64,000 nucleotides of DNA from Streptomyces sp. Sge12 (GCF_002080455.1 NZ_CP020556.1:1-64000), one strand, 5' to 3'. Positions 32,691 through 41,800 are shown, numbered from the stretch's first letter. Program-made: numbers and translations. The notes: generated by a model from the sequence alone, not told the origin.

Positions 32691-33965
32691 ATGCGCGGCC
32701 CGAAGCCGTTAGCCGTTCTCGTGTCCCTGACCGCCGGCGTACTTGCCGGCTGCGGTCCGGCGACTGACGATGCCAAGCCGGCCGATAGCAAGCCCCCGGC
32801 GACAGCGAGTTCGTCGACGTCGGCGAAGCGGCTGACCGCGTACGATCCGCCGCAGTGGTTCGACGCGCGGGGGAAGGTGCTGCTGCCGGAGGCGGCCACG
32901 AAGGGCCGGACGAATCTTGCCGGACAGGTCCGCGGCGGCGGCGAGGACTTGCCGGTGCTGCTCCATGAGACCCGTGCGTTCGTGGCCTCGCCCACGGGCA
33001 TTCAGGTCGTCGACCTCGCCGACGGCCGCATCCTGGGGGAAGAGTCGGCCCGTGGGGAGGCGTTGCGCGCGGACTCCGACGGCTTCGTCCTGCCGCCGGT
33101 GATGGCTGGCAGCGAAGTGCTGGTGCCGTTCCTACTGACGACGCCCGCCTCCGGCACCCACACTGCGGGCGCGATGGTCGAGCTCGTCGCGGTCAGCACG
33201 GCGCCCCCGTACAAGGCCGCCTGGCGCACGAACATCAAGCTGCCGGAGTGGGCTTTCCAGTCCTCCAACAAGGTGAAGGTCGCGGCGGTCGGCGCGGAGG
33301 GCGGAACGGCCGTCGTCACCGTGACCGGCGACGACGAGGCGGTGTCGTATGGCATCGACACCGCGTCCCACGCTCTGCGCTGGACGCAGCCCGGGCTACG
33401 GGCCGTCCACACCGGTACGGGCATGGCCGTGGGCCTGCTCCACGCCGAGCCCCTCACCTATATCCCGCTCGGCGTCGACCTCGCCACTGGCACCGAGAAG
33501 TGGCGCGGAGAGAAGATCTACGCCGCCCGCATGGATGCGGTTGGGCCCGGCACGGTCCGGGTCGCGGGCCCGCAGGTCGGCGAGCGGGGCGACCAGCTGC
33601 TGGACGTCACCACTGGGAAGGCCCGCGCCACCATGCCGCCGGGCCTGCGCTCGGCCAGCTGCACTTACGACCGCGCCGCGACGCTGGTGTGCACGCCCGG
33701 CTTCGCTGTCGTCGCGGTCGACGCGGCCACCGGCAAGCAGCTATGGGCGCTCAAGGACGGGGACGCCGGACGCACACCCCCGAAAGTCACCGCGGTCTGG
33801 CACGGGCGCATCTACGGCCGGGCAGCTGGCGGCCCGGTGGTCCTGGACGCGCGGACCGGCGCCGACATGCCCACCAAACCGGAGGTCGCCCCGCTCCTCG
33901 TCACCGAGTACACAGGGCTGGTACTCAACGACGATCGGCTCTACGGCTACCCGGCCGGCGGGTAG
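32691..33965 (+). CDS. Secreted beta-propeller lipoprotein (PQQ-like repeats)
   Basis: 424 aa from ATG 32691. The N-terminus is a lipoprotein signal: basic start, hydrophobic LAVLVSLTAGVLA, and lipobox LAGC, so the mature protein should be anchored outside the membrane at Cys20. After a Ser/Thr/Pro linker the rest is made of repeated blades of PQQ-like type (VVDLADGRILGEE, GIDTASHALRWTQ, GVDLATGTEKWRGE, LDVTTGKARATM, AVDAATGKQLWALKDG, VLDARTGADMP). PQQ-like propellers often act as scaffolds or ligand binders; no active-site residues are evident. The 22-bp palindrome upstream could control it. Confidence 0.8.
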   Translation: MRGPKPLAVLVSLTAGVLAGCGPATDDAKPADSKPPATASSSTSAKRLTAYDPPQWFDARGKVLLPEAATKGRTNLAGQVRGGGEDLPVLLHETRAFVASPTGIQVVDLADGRILGEESARGEALRADSDGFVLPPVMAGSEVLVPFLLTTPASGTHTAGAMVELVAVSTAPPYKAAWRTNIKLPEWAFQSSNKVKVAAVGAEGGTAVVTVTGDDEAVSYGIDTASHALRWTQPGLRAVHTGTGMAVGLLHAEPLTYIPLGVDLATGTEKWRGEKIYAARMDAVGPGTVRVAGPQVGERGDQLLDVTTGKARATMPPGLRSASCTYDRAATLVCTPGFAVVAVDAATGKQLWALKDGDAGRTPPKVTAVWHGRIYGRAAGGPVVLDARTGADMPTKPEVAPLLVTEYTGLVLNDDRLYGYPAGG

Positions 33966-34252
33966 CCGCTCTGGCGCCTCGTCGGGACCGGCCTTGAGCA
34001 GGGCCTGTTGTGGTTATAACGACCTGCCCCGGAGTACACAGGCCTCGGCTCCAGGCTTTCCGTCTCGCCTCCGACTCCCGCTTCGCTGACCGGCGCCGTC
34101 TCCCCTCAGGGGTGGGGCGTCGGCGAACAAGAGCTCCACGTGCGCCGGTGCCAACCTGTCGGCGAAGCCGTCGGTCACCACGGTGCGGAAAGTCTGGATG
34201 ATGTTGCCGCCGAACGTGAGCCAGTCGACGATGGCCCACGCAGAGCCGAAGG

Positions 34253-35554
34253 TCACTCCTCTTGACCTGCGGCCGCCACAGCGAGGGGCTGCGCGACCGC
34301 GGCGTGTGCCGGTCCGCCGTACAGCGGGACGGCGTCGAGCGGGTCGTGCTTGCTGATGTCGATGCTGCCGTCGGGCCGGTTGTATCGGTCGTCGGCGAGG
34401 GTGGAGTCTTTGTGCCAGTCGCCGGCCTCGTTGCGGTCGGCGAGCGGCACCTGGGCCTCGGCCATATCGGTGTTCGGCCCGGCGCGCAGGCTGTGGGAGG
34501 TGACCTTGAGGCCGTTGATCAGGGCGATGCCGGCGGCGGCCGCGCGCGCCTTCACCATCTCGTTGACAGCCCGGCCGGTGAGGAACAGGCCGCGCACCGT
34601 CGCGTTCGCGCGGCGCTTGAGGTTGCCCAGGGTGGTCAGGGCTCGGAACAGCGGCTTGTTCGGCTGGTAGGCCGGCTCACCGTCGGCGGGGTTCTGGTCG
34701 TGCTCGGTGGGCTCGAACAGCTCGCGAAGGTCGGAGAGCCAGGCTCGTACGCGGGCGACGATCCGGAGGTCTTCGCGGTCGCGGATGAAGCGCCAGCGGC
34801 CCTTGCCCGTCCGGCGGGTCTTGGACTTCGCGGTCCAGACCCATACGCCGTCGCTGTCGATGCGGACGTGCCGGACGAGGAGGTTGGTGACTTCGACGGA
34901 GCGGTAGAGCATGCCGTACTGCAGGACGAGCATGGCGGCGTCGCGGCGGCCGATCCGGGTGGTTTCGTCGATGGCGGCGAGGACCTTGACGAGGTACTTG
35001 AGGGTGAGGCCGGCGGACTGCTCCGGCTCGCCCCCGGCAGGGATGTACTCCTCGAGCCGGTAGTCCTGGATCATCTCGCGGATGAGGGAGCCGTCCGGCC
35101 GCTCTCCCTTGGCGTACCAGGAGACGATCCGGCCGCAGTAGGCCAGGAGGCTGTCCGGGCTGTACTTGGTGCCGTCCGGCTTGCCCTTCTCCATGAGGTG
35201 TCCGAAGTACGCGGCCACGTTCGCCGTGGTGGTCGTCGGCCGGGCGACGCGACCCTGGCTCTCGCACCACTGCTCGAAGCGGACGCGGCTGGAGTCCCGG
35301 TTGACCCGGGTGTTGCGCGCCCCACGCTCGTTCAGCCGCTTCTTGACGCCCTCGGGGACCTTGAAGTCGAGCTCGGTGAAGCGCGCCTGCTCGTCTACCC
35401 GGGGCGGGAGCTCGCCGGGGCCGAGCACGGTGTGTCGGGTCACCGCGTACGACACCTCTGCTGGGGCGGCGGCCGCGGGCATCAGGGCCGTGTCGTCGAC
35501 GAGTTCGGCGTCGACGATCTCGCCCGCGGTCTCCTCGATCGCAGACGTGGTCAT
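34253..35554 (-). CDS. Tyrosine site-specific recombinase (integrase)
   Basis: 433 aa; ATG 35554 overlaps the stop of the upstream gene (ATGA). The core-binding domain is seen at VRFEQWCESQGRVARPTTTT, and the catalytic domain has Arg in MLYRSVEVTNL, the HxxR box in VTSHSLRAGPNT, a GDWHKDSTLADDRY segment with the W/H position and the nucleophile Tyr. The HSLRAG variant in place of HDLRHT is found in many actinomycete integrases. All catalytic positions are present, so it may be active. It is the last gene of a co-directional set with an 80-aa protein and two HEPN/zinc-ribbon proteins, so that set could be cargo of an integrative element. Confidence 0.8.
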   Translation of the reverse strand: MTTSAIEETAGEIVDAELVDDTALMPAAAAPAEVSYAVTRHTVLGPGELPPRVDEQARFTELDFKVPEGVKKRLNERGARNTRVNRDSSRVRFEQWCESQGRVARPTTTTANVAAYFGHLMEKGKPDGTKYSPDSLLAYCGRIVSWYAKGERPDGSLIREMIQDYRLEEYIPAGGEPEQSAGLTLKYLVKVLAAIDETTRIGRRDAAMLVLQYGMLYRSVEVTNLLVRHVRIDSDGVWVWTAKSKTRRTGKGRWRFIRDREDLRIVARVRAWLSDLRELFEPTEHDQNPADGEPAYQPNKPLFRALTTLGNLKRRANATVRGLFLTGRAVNEMVKARAAAAGIALINGLKVTSHSLRAGPNTDMAEAQVPLADRNEAGDWHKDSTLADDRYNRPDGSIDISKHDPLDAVPLYGGPAHAAVAQPLAVAAAGQEE

Positions 35555-35793
35555 CGGCTGCCCGCCACCAGCTCGACGCACAGGGGGTCGCCGCACGTCG
35601 CCTCGGCGCGTGCGACGTACTCGCCGAAGGGATCCCGTTCCACCTTGATCCTCACGTCTCCGATCGTGCTGGTCAGGCTGCAGTGCACAGCCGCGATCAA
35701 CCGATCGAGGGCCGCGCGGTACAGCACGGCGACCTCCTCCCGGGGCAGGTTGCTGCTCCCCACCACGGCCTGGTGCATGACGCAGTCCGACAT
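35551..35793 (-). CDS. Hypothetical 80-aa protein coupled to the integrase
   Basis: From ATG 35793, ribosome site GGAGAA, to TGA overlapping the integrase ATG by four bases. The sequence has an alpha-helical first half (REEVAVLYRAALDRLIAAVHC) and a strand-rich second half (DVRIKVERDPFGEYVARAEA) with three Cys. I do not recognise it. Overlap and spacing suggest co-translation with the recombinase, perhaps as an accessory factor. Confidence 0.6.
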   Translation of the reverse strand: MSDCVMHQAVVGSSNLPREEVAVLYRAALDRLIAAVHCSLTSTIGDVRIKVERDPFGEYVARAEATCGDPLCVELVAGSR

Positions 35794-35820
35794 GGTTCTC
35801 CATTCGGCTCGGGGCGGGGT

Positions 35821-36792
35821 TCAGTCTCTGGCGAGGGCTTGGGCCCAGCAGCTGCCGCAGACGAGGTCGTCGTCCGCGCGCGGCTGGAAGGGCAGGGTGC
35901 AGCGGATGCAATTGTCCAAGCCGTCGAACGCCTGGGAGCAGCCGAAGCAGAACGAGCGCTGCTTGTCCGGTGCGTCGGCGAGGTACGCCTCGTCCACGAG
36001 GGTGTGGTCTTCGCACTCCGGGCAGTAGTCGGCCGGCTGGCCCGTCTTGCGGTACTCGCGCCAGGAGTGGCCGAGGACGTAGACGGCGTACTCAAGCGGG
36101 AACGTCGCCGGCTCCCACGAACGATCACACACGCGGCAGTCGAGCAGGCCACCGTCGGCGACCAGGGCCCACATGTCGCAGTCGGGGCAGCGCAGGGTGG
36201 CGTGCTTGAGCCGTACGAGTTCGGTTTCGAGCTTGGTCATCTTGGCGGTGGCGTATCCACGGATGCGCGGCACGTTGGCTCGGACGAACCGCATCTCCTC
36301 CTCCAGGTGCGCGGAGTCGTCCGCGTCCAGTTCGATCCGGAGGTGGTCGTCGATGAACCTGAGGAGGAACTCCAGGACGATGCCGGAGCGCTTCTCGACC
36401 GCGGCGGCGCTCAGCGTGCCGCCGAAGTGCGCGAGTTTGTTGCGCTCGACGGCGAGCCGTTCGATCTCCTTCTTCTCGCGGTTCGCGATCTCCACGCCCT
36501 CCTTCTTGAGGAGGGTGATCGCCTTGCCGGGCCCGATGCTGATGAAGTCGCCGGCCTTGTAGGCGGCCTCGTCGGCCTGGTCGGGATCGGCGAAGACGAG
36601 CTTCCAGTCGAGGGAGGCGAGGCCTGCCTTGAGGAGTATCTCGGTGGCGGCCTGGAGGTGCACCACTGCGAACTTCACGGCGCGGGGCCCCGGGTCGGGG
36701 CCGTCGAGGTGCTTGACGACGCTGCGCAGGAAGTCCAGGCCGTTGCGCACGGCCGGGTAGCTGAGCTCGGGCGAGGGGGGCGTCGTACTCAT
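35821..36792 (-). CDS. HEPN-like/zinc-ribbon protein A
   Basis: 323 aa from ATG 36792 (ribosome site GGAG 8 bases upstream). Residues 15-165 are helical and contain AVERNKLAHFGG: Arg-x4-His is the HEPN ribonuclease/nucleotidyltransferase-partner motif. The second half has several Cys pairs (CPDCDMWAL, CRVCDRSW, CPECEDH, CFGCSQ, CIRCTL, CGSCW), which look like three zinc ribbons. The order is shared with the paralog at 36873. Many HEPN proteins cleave RNA in toxin or anti-phage systems, so this may be an RNA-targeting effector with zinc-ribbon recognition. That role is inference from the motif. Confidence 0.65.
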   Translation of the reverse strand: MSTTPPSPELSYPAVRNGLDFLRSVVKHLDGPDPGPRAVKFAVVHLQAATEILLKAGLASLDWKLVFADPDQADEAAYKAGDFISIGPGKAITLLKKEGVEIANREKKEIERLAVERNKLAHFGGTLSAAAVEKRSGIVLEFLLRFIDDHLRIELDADDSAHLEEEMRFVRANVPRIRGYATAKMTKLETELVRLKHATLRCPDCDMWALVADGGLLDCRVCDRSWEPATFPLEYAVYVLGHSWREYRKTGQPADYCPECEDHTLVDEAYLADAPDKQRSFCFGCSQAFDGLDNCIRCTLPFQPRADDDLVCGSCWAQALARD

Positions 36793-36872
36793 GCGGCGGC
36801 TCCGTGTTCGGGGGTGCGGCTGCGGGTTTGCGGGCCGGGCAGCCCTCGGCCGCGCGGTGGATGTGGGGGCTC

Positions 36873-37832
36873 TCAGCAGTTCCCGCAGAGTCCGTAGTCC
36901 TCGGCCGGGTCGGGGATGAAGACGTTGTAGCAGTCGGTGCACTGCGCGGCCACCGCGAAGTTCGTGCCGCAGCAGAAGCAGACGGAGCTGCTTGCCCCAG
37001 GCACGGCTACGGTGCCCACCGACTCGACGACCAGGGTGTGCTGGGTGCACTCGGGGCAGTCCTGGACGTTCGCGTCGAGCAGGTTGACCTCGTAGTACTC
37101 CTCCAGCGCCAGGACGGCGTTGGGCCAGGTCGTGTGGCAGAAGCGGCAGTCCATCACGAGGGCGGGATTGCCGAGGACGAGGGCCCACTGGTCGCAGACC
37201 GGGCACATCACGGTGCGGTCCGCGGCGTCCTTGAGCTCGTCGGCCAGGCGCTTGAGCCGGGCGGCCATGTAGCTGGTGATGCCGCGGACCTTCGTGCCGA
37301 CCGACTCCAGGTCGGCGGCGGCCTCCGCGGCCTCGGGCCCGGGCAGGGCGGGCAGCAGCTCGTCGTGGACGAACGCGACCAGGAAGTCTAGGACTTGGGC
37401 GGCCGTGACTTCGACGGCGGGGGCGGGGGCGGTGAGTCCGTAGTGCTGCAGGCGGTTGCGCCATTTGGCGAGGATTGCCAGGCTCTTGGCGGGCTTGTCA
37501 CCGACGGCGACGCCAGCGATGTCGCGCAGCCGGCCGATGGCCCCGGTGGTGGTGCAGCTGTCGAAGTCGCCAGCCTCGAACCGCTCGCGCTTGGCGGTGC
37601 CGGGGTCTTTGAAGACCAGGCTCCAGTGCTCCTGCACCAGACGCGCCTTGAGCAGGACTTCGGCGGCGGCCTGCAGGTGCAGAACGGCGTACTTCAGGTT
37701 CCGCGGACTCGGCTGTCCGGAGCGCAGCTGGTCGGCGACGCTGTCCAGGTAGTCGACGCCGTTCTGCACCGGCGGGAAGTCGACCTGGTGCGCGGCCGGT
37801 GCCGGCCGGTCCCCGGAGCGCGGCTCGGGCAC
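36873..37832 (-). CDS. HEPN-like/zinc-ribbon protein B
   Basis: I choose GTG 37832, which gives 319 aa and aligns with protein A over its whole length; an ATG at 37958 would add 42 poorly conserved residues. Features mirror protein A: FPPVQNGVDYLDSVADQL and KYAVLHLQAAAEVLLKARL in the helical domain, KWRNRLQHYG with the Arg-x4-His motif, then Cys pairs (CPVCDQWAL, CRFCHTTW, CPECTQH, CFCCGT, CTDCYN, CGNC). The two proteins share about 35-40% identity by eye. They are 80 bases apart and co-directional, so the duplication probably gave two subunits or two specificities. Confidence 0.65.
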   Translation of the reverse strand: MPEPRSGDRPAPAAHQVDFPPVQNGVDYLDSVADQLRSGQPSPRNLKYAVLHLQAAAEVLLKARLVQEHWSLVFKDPGTAKRERFEAGDFDSCTTTGAIGRLRDIAGVAVGDKPAKSLAILAKWRNRLQHYGLTAPAPAVEVTAAQVLDFLVAFVHDELLPALPGPEAAEAAADLESVGTKVRGITSYMAARLKRLADELKDAADRTVMCPVCDQWALVLGNPALVMDCRFCHTTWPNAVLALEEYYEVNLLDANVQDCPECTQHTLVVESVGTVAVPGASSSVCFCCGTNFAVAAQCTDCYNVFIPDPAEDYGLCGNC

Positions 37833-38039
37833 GTCACTGTCGTTACCTTCACTAACGTTCAAGGCCTGAATCCTTGCTGACGCCGGGTCACCTGACGCTC
37901 CGTACCCTACCTCGTATTCTTCCACGAATAGGAGGTAAGGAGACCCTAAGTCCTGCATGAAGGTGCGCCAGGAGCGTCGGATCCTGCGTTCGGCTGCAAT
38001 CGGCTACGTCCATCTGCGTTTCCTGAGAAGGTTTCTGCC

Positions 38040-38750
38040 GTGACCCTCCATCTGCACCTCACCGTGAACGGCGCCTCGCCGGACTGGCTCGACCGCTTCC
38101 TCGCCGAGCCCGGCCTCACCGTCGCCACCGCCGAGCCGACGCATCCCGTCCCGGTGCACGTCGTCCACCGCCTGCTCGGCAAGGTCTCGCTCGACGGGGC
38201 CTACCTGCTGCGGCTGGCCGCCGACGCCCGCGGCCGCGCCAACTGCGCCGTCTTCCGCGCGACCAGGGGAGCGGGCCGCGAGCTCAACGCCGCGGCCGGC
38301 AGCATCACCAAGCAGACCAACGCCGCGGTCAGGGGCGGTTGGTGGCCGGCGGAGTACGCGGCCGTGCTCACGCCCACCGGGCCCGGGCCCAACGGGTGGA
38401 GCAAGACCGCGGCGTACCACATGGACTCCCGCCTCGTGGGCGTGTTCAGGGCCGCGTTCGCCCAGGCCGAGAACCCGGGCGCTGCGCAGCCCATCCCGCC
38501 GACCACTTCCCGCACCGCCGCACGGCTGACCTCGCTGGCCCGCGAGGCCGGCGTTCCCGGGCACCTGGTCGACCAGTTCGTGGACGCGGCCTGCGCGTTG
38601 CACTCCCTCGAACTCGGCGCCGCCCTGCGCGTGCGCGGACAGTCCGCGGCCGCGGATCTCCTCACGCCCGACTCCGCGCTCATCACCGGCATGTGGGAGG
38701 ACGAGGTTTCCCCGGCCGGCGCGAGCGCGGCGGACACTGCTGCCGGGTGA
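38040..38750 (+). CDS. Hypothetical protein, divergent from the HEPN genes
   Basis: 236 aa from GTG 38040, ribosome site GAGAAGG. The N-terminal 60 residues look like an alpha/beta domain (LHLHLTVNGASPDWLDRFL), the middle has GWWPAEYAAVLTPTGPGPNG, and the last 80 residues are helical (FVDAACALHSLELGAALRV). No known domain is recognised. It is transcribed away from the HEPN/zinc-ribbon operon from a shared 200-bp upstream region, so regulation may be joint. Confidence 0.55.
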   Translation: MTLHLHLTVNGASPDWLDRFLAEPGLTVATAEPTHPVPVHVVHRLLGKVSLDGAYLLRLAADARGRANCAVFRATRGAGRELNAAAGSITKQTNAAVRGGWWPAEYAAVLTPTGPGPNGWSKTAAYHMDSRLVGVFRAAFAQAENPGAAQPIPPTTSRTAARLTSLAREAGVPGHLVDQFVDAACALHSLELGAALRVRGQSAAADLLTPDSALITGMWEDEVSPAGASAADTAAG

Positions 38751-39079
38751 CGCCGAACGGAAGATGCGCCGTTGCGCGGAAACGAGCTCCCTGCGGTTCG
38801 GAACTTTCGACCAGAACGAGGATTTTAAATAATCTCCGTTCCGCCGAAAATAACGAAACGGCAGAAGTTCACGTTTTTTGAGTGCCGCGGAACGCCGAAA
38901 AATACCGTCCTGGAGATTTTTAAATCTGGGAAACGTGATTTTGCGGTACGCTACGTACCTGCGGGCATCGCTGAAACGTGTTCGCTGGTACGAAAGACGG
39001 CGGCCCGCCCATGCTCGTAACACGGGCGGGCCGGTCTCTCGTACGGCCGGTCCGGACGTGTAAGCGACGTCCGGACCGG
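38751..39079 (+). other. AT-richer intergenic region with two strong hairpins
   Basis: From 38800 to 38950 the DNA is clearly less GC-rich (AGGATTTTAAATAATC, GAGATTTTTAAATCTGG) with no open gene. It ends in two hairpins: arms GGCCCGCCC/GGGCGGGCC at 39002-39032, and 14-base arms GCCGGTCCGGACGT and its complement at 39046-39080. The second directly follows the stop of the minus-strand 63-aa gene and should terminate it; together they separate convergent transcripts. Confidence 0.55.
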
Positions 39080-39271
39080 CTACTTGCCGACGATCAGCTG
39101 GACCCCGTGGATCACGGCCAGGCCTTCCGCGGCAAGGGTGACCAGCGGCGGAGCGTATCGAGCCGCCTTACGCAAGCGCCGACAGGCCTTGGTGGCCTTG
39201 TCGCGGATGACCCTGCGCAGGCGGTCGAGCCGCCGCTCCTTCTGCTGGCCGTCTTCGCTGTTGAGACCCAT
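39080..39271 (-). CDS. Small basic protein with hydrophobic end, 63 aa
   Basis: ATG 39271 has an excellent ribosome site (AGAGGAGG, 6 bases upstream). The first 40 residues are strongly charged, mainly basic (QKERRLDRLRRVIRD, ACRRLRKAARY); the last 20 are hydrophobic (APPLVTLAAEGLAVIHGVQLIVGK). Such a layout fits a small membrane-associated or DNA-associated protein. A terminator hairpin follows immediately. No family recognised. Confidence 0.6.
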   Translation of the reverse strand: MGLNSEDGQQKERRLDRLRRVIRDKATKACRRLRKAARYAPPLVTLAAEGLAVIHGVQLIVGK

Positions 39272-39659
39272 GTGGGCCTCCTCTCTGTAGAGGGGACGCC
39301 GGCGCTCACCGGCAGAACGCCGCACCCGTGTGGCGCGACGTTCTCTCGGAAAAGCACCGAAAACCTCTTCACGGAGAGTTGTTCAGCGATTACTCACATC
39401 ACGCTACCCCATTCGGGCTTCCTATTCCAAACCTTAAGGAGTCGAGGGGATTCCCTCCAAGAATTGTTGGAGGAATGCCGGGTCGGCTCGAACGAATATT
39501 CGTAATCGGCTGCGTAGGTGCGCTGTCCTGCGCGGGTACGGGAGCTCCGCGACGCAAAGCGGGGCGTCCGCGCAGGGTGCGGGTGTACCGATTCGCCGCC
39601 CCCCGGGAGGGCCGACCATGGCCAGGACGACCGCCGCCGAGTTCCTACCGCTGCCCCGG
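39272..39659 (+). other. Intergenic region with small palindromes
   Basis: No supported gene. It contains a hairpin (CCTCCAA...TTGGAGG, about 39452-39472), a short palindrome ACGAATATTCGT near 39491-39502 and an AT-richer part at 39360-39500, which probably includes the promoter of the 63-aa gene. An ATG at 39618 has a fair ribosome site, but its frame runs antisense through the 39660 gene. Confidence 0.35.
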
Positions 39660-40019
39660 TCAGTAGGTGGCGGGAACACGCAGACCGAGAGCAACCGCCG
39701 CACGTCGGCACCCCGCGCGTGCGGCAGCCAGCTCAGCCCGCACATCCGTCCCCGGCTGCCCGCCGGCGGCCTCGGTCGCCCTGGCGGCCGCCGTGTGCAG
39801 CTCGGCCCGTGCAGTCGGACCGTCGCCGGAGAGCACCGTGATCTCGGCGGCGTCCGCGACCGCACCGATCAACCGCGCCACCTCGGCCGGCCCGGACACC
39901 GACCGGTGGACGTGGACACCGAGCATCCGAGGCACCCACCCCTCGAGGGCGCCCCGGATGTCCTCGCACAACCCCTCGACACCCGCCCGCGGGCCCTCGG
40001 GCGCGATACCGGCGCTCAT
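39660..40019 (-). CDS. Hypothetical helical protein, 119 aa
   Basis: From ATG 40019; the ribosome site is poor, and the frame is open further upstream without a better start. The product is Ala/Arg-rich and helical (GLCEDIRGALEGWVPRMLGV, EVARLIGAVADAAEITVL, ARAELHTAAARATEAAGG). No domain recognised. It lies 147 bases downstream of the 40167 gene, in the same direction. Confidence 0.5.
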   Translation of the reverse strand: MSAGIAPEGPRAGVEGLCEDIRGALEGWVPRMLGVHVHRSVSGPAEVARLIGAVADAAEITVLSGDGPTARAELHTAAARATEAAGGQPGTDVRAELAAARAGCRRAAVALGLRVPATY

Positions 40020-40166
40020 CTCCCCATGGTCACCGCCACCACCGACAACACCCCGCAGACGGCAACTGGGCAGCGGCGGCCACGGCCGCAGTCGCCCTCC
40101 CGTGAACGCGATCCGGGCCCGAGAGGAGCACGACCGCATCACGCCGAACCGCAGGGGTGCATCCCG

Positions 40167-41183
40167 TCACGTGCTGCTGTTCGTGCACCGGCCCGACTTG
40201 CTCGGCGAGGGCGTCGGCGACGGTGTCGCGGACGGGCTCGGCGTTGGAGAGGCGTCCGGCGTCGGAGAGGTCTCCGGTGTCGGCGAACTCGTGGCTGTGG
40301 GCATGCTGAACGGAGCCCTGGCGCCAGGGGGAAGGCTGATGAAGGCGGCGGGTTCGACGGTGAAAGCTGCCGGACGGACGCGAGCCGGGTCGGGGGCGAG
40401 TCGGCCGGCGGCCTGGGTCTGGCCATCGTGGCAGCCGCCGGAAGAACCTGTGAGGGAGTCCCCCACCAGGACCGTGGCCACCGCCAGCACGGTCACCGCC
40501 AGCACCGCGGCCGCGGGACGTACCCCGGAAGGCAGCGCTGCCCCTCGGCCCGCACCAGCCAGCCACCCCCGACGGGAGGTCCCGCGTGGAAGGCGCTGCG
40601 GTTCGGGCCTGTCCGGGGTCGCGGCGGCCGCCGTCTCATGGGCCCGGCCGAGGACCTGGTCGGCGTCGCGGTGGGCCTGCGCGAGGATGCCCTCGGCGTC
40701 GGTGTGCGCGCTCGTACGGATCCGTTCGGCTTCCGCATGCGCCGCCGTGCGCACGGCTTCGGCTTCGCGGACGGCGTCGTCGTGGATCTGCCGCACCGTC
40801 ACCTTCAGCCGCCGGCTCGCGGGCTGGGCGCGGCGCTGCAGCAGCTTCGTGTCCTGCCAGAGCCCGCGCCACTCCTCGACGAGCGCGGCCTCGGCCCGGA
40901 ACTTCTGGGCGGCCGGCTTGTCCAGGCCGCTGGGGGTGGTGACGACCCGGACGAACTCCAGGAGCGACTCCAGGGACGGCAGGCGCTTGCCGGAGAGCAT
41001 CTCGTTCACGCCGGTGGTGGTCAGGCGCGGCCGCACCGAGGCGGAGGCGATGGCCGCGTAGGAGGGGGTGCCGCCGGCTATGTGGAGGAGGTTCAGCTTC
41101 TCGGCGAAGGCGGCCAGCGAGGCCTCGTACGCCTCGATCGCCTCACGGTCCTGCGGCTCGACCCCAGGTTCTTCGGCTGCCAT
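40167..41183 (-). CDS. HTH-coiled-coil-membrane protein, second module copy
   Basis: 338 aa; I choose ATG 41183, which has a GGGGGG ribosome site 5 bases upstream (an in-frame ATG at 41213 has none). Residues 12-85 contain a cryptic XRE-like helix-turn-helix (PSYAAIASASVRPRLTTTGV, NEMLSGKRLPSLESLLEFV), then a charged coiled coil (HDDAVREAEAVRTAAHAEAE, ILAQAHRDADQVLGRAHET), one membrane helix (PAAAVLAVTVLAVATVLVG) and an outside Pro/Thr/Ser-rich tail (PTPETSPTPDASPTPSPS). The layout parallels the protein at 27175, and both have a small membrane protein divergent from them. The pair may sense the envelope and regulate DNA, but that is inference. Confidence 0.7.
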   Translation of the reverse strand: MAAEEPGVEPQDREAIEAYEASLAAFAEKLNLLHIAGGTPSYAAIASASVRPRLTTTGVNEMLSGKRLPSLESLLEFVRVVTTPSGLDKPAAQKFRAEAALVEEWRGLWQDTKLLQRRAQPASRRLKVTVRQIHDDAVREAEAVRTAAHAEAERIRTSAHTDAEGILAQAHRDADQVLGRAHETAAAATPDRPEPQRLPRGTSRRGWLAGAGRGAALPSGVRPAAAVLAVTVLAVATVLVGDSLTGSSGGCHDGQTQAAGRLAPDPARVRPAAFTVEPAAFISLPPGARAPFSMPTATSSPTPETSPTPDASPTPSPSATPSPTPSPSKSGRCTNSST

Positions 41184-41385
41184 CAAACCCCCCTGCATGT
41201 ACGGAAAAGCCACGCTAGAGGGCGGTGAAGCCGTACGTACGCGGATTGCCCCGAACGGTCGCGGACACCTCGCCCCGTCCGGAACCGGCCCGAAGTCGGC
41301 CGGCCGAAACGGAAGGGTGTCCGGGTCCGGGCGGGCCCGTACGGATCACTGGGAAACGCGGCAGGAGGGCCGCTCTCCTGGAGGC

Positions 41386-41610
41386 ATGACCAACACCGCA
41401 AGCACCCCGCAGACCCCCGACCCCGACCGGACTCCCGCCGCCCCCGAACCGGACCCGGCCGGCAGGTCGCACCGGATCCCCGACGCCGTCGTCCTCGTCG
41501 CGCTCCTCGCGACCTGCGCCGGCACCTACCTCACCGTCGGCGACGCCGGATTCGCCGGCGTCATCAGCGCCGTCGCCGCGCTCTACGGCACCTGGCGCGC
41601 ACGACGATGA
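41386..41610 (+). CDS. Small two-TM protein, second module copy
   Basis: 74 aa from ATG 41386, ribosome site CTGGAGG. A Pro/Asp-rich N-terminus precedes two hydrophobic helices (DAVVLVALLATCAGTYLTVG and AGVISAVAALYGTWRAR). It aligns with the 28684 product, including VVxVAxLAT and AALYxTWxxR, and lies divergent from the HTH-coiled-coil-membrane gene at 40167, about 200 bases apart, as in the first copy. Confidence 0.65.
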   Translation: MTNTASTPQTPDPDRTPAAPEPDPAGRSHRIPDAVVLVALLATCAGTYLTVGDAGFAGVISAVAALYGTWRARR

Positions 41611-41714
41611 ACCCGCCGAACACCCTCCTGGACGGCCCGCGGCCGCGGCACTGCACAAGCCTGCGGCGCCACCTCCCGAAGTTCGGACAGGAGCCGCCGG
41701 TGCGCGCAGCAGTG

Positions 41715-41745
41715 CGGGCCGTCGCCCGGTGGGGGCGACGGCCCG
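41715..41745 (+). terminator. Hairpin after the 74-aa membrane protein
   Basis: Perfect 12-base arms CGGGCCGTCGCC and GGCGACGGCCCG with a 7-base loop, about 105 bases after the stop. Confidence 0.7.
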
Positions 41746-41800
41746 TGCTCGCGCCGGTCAGTGGCCGGTTGCCGTGCGGTCCGGCCGCGGAGTCACGTCA

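Noticed and set aside
33966..34252. Gene on the minus strand (TFGSAWAIVDWLTFGGNIIQ)
   Set aside because: The short stretch looks protein-like but has no start signals, ends in low-complexity sequence and matches no family I know; left as possible debris.
34262..36028. Plus-strand 588-codon frame
   Set aside because: Antisense of the tyrosine recombinase and the 80-aa gene, which have catalytic motifs and ribosome sites.
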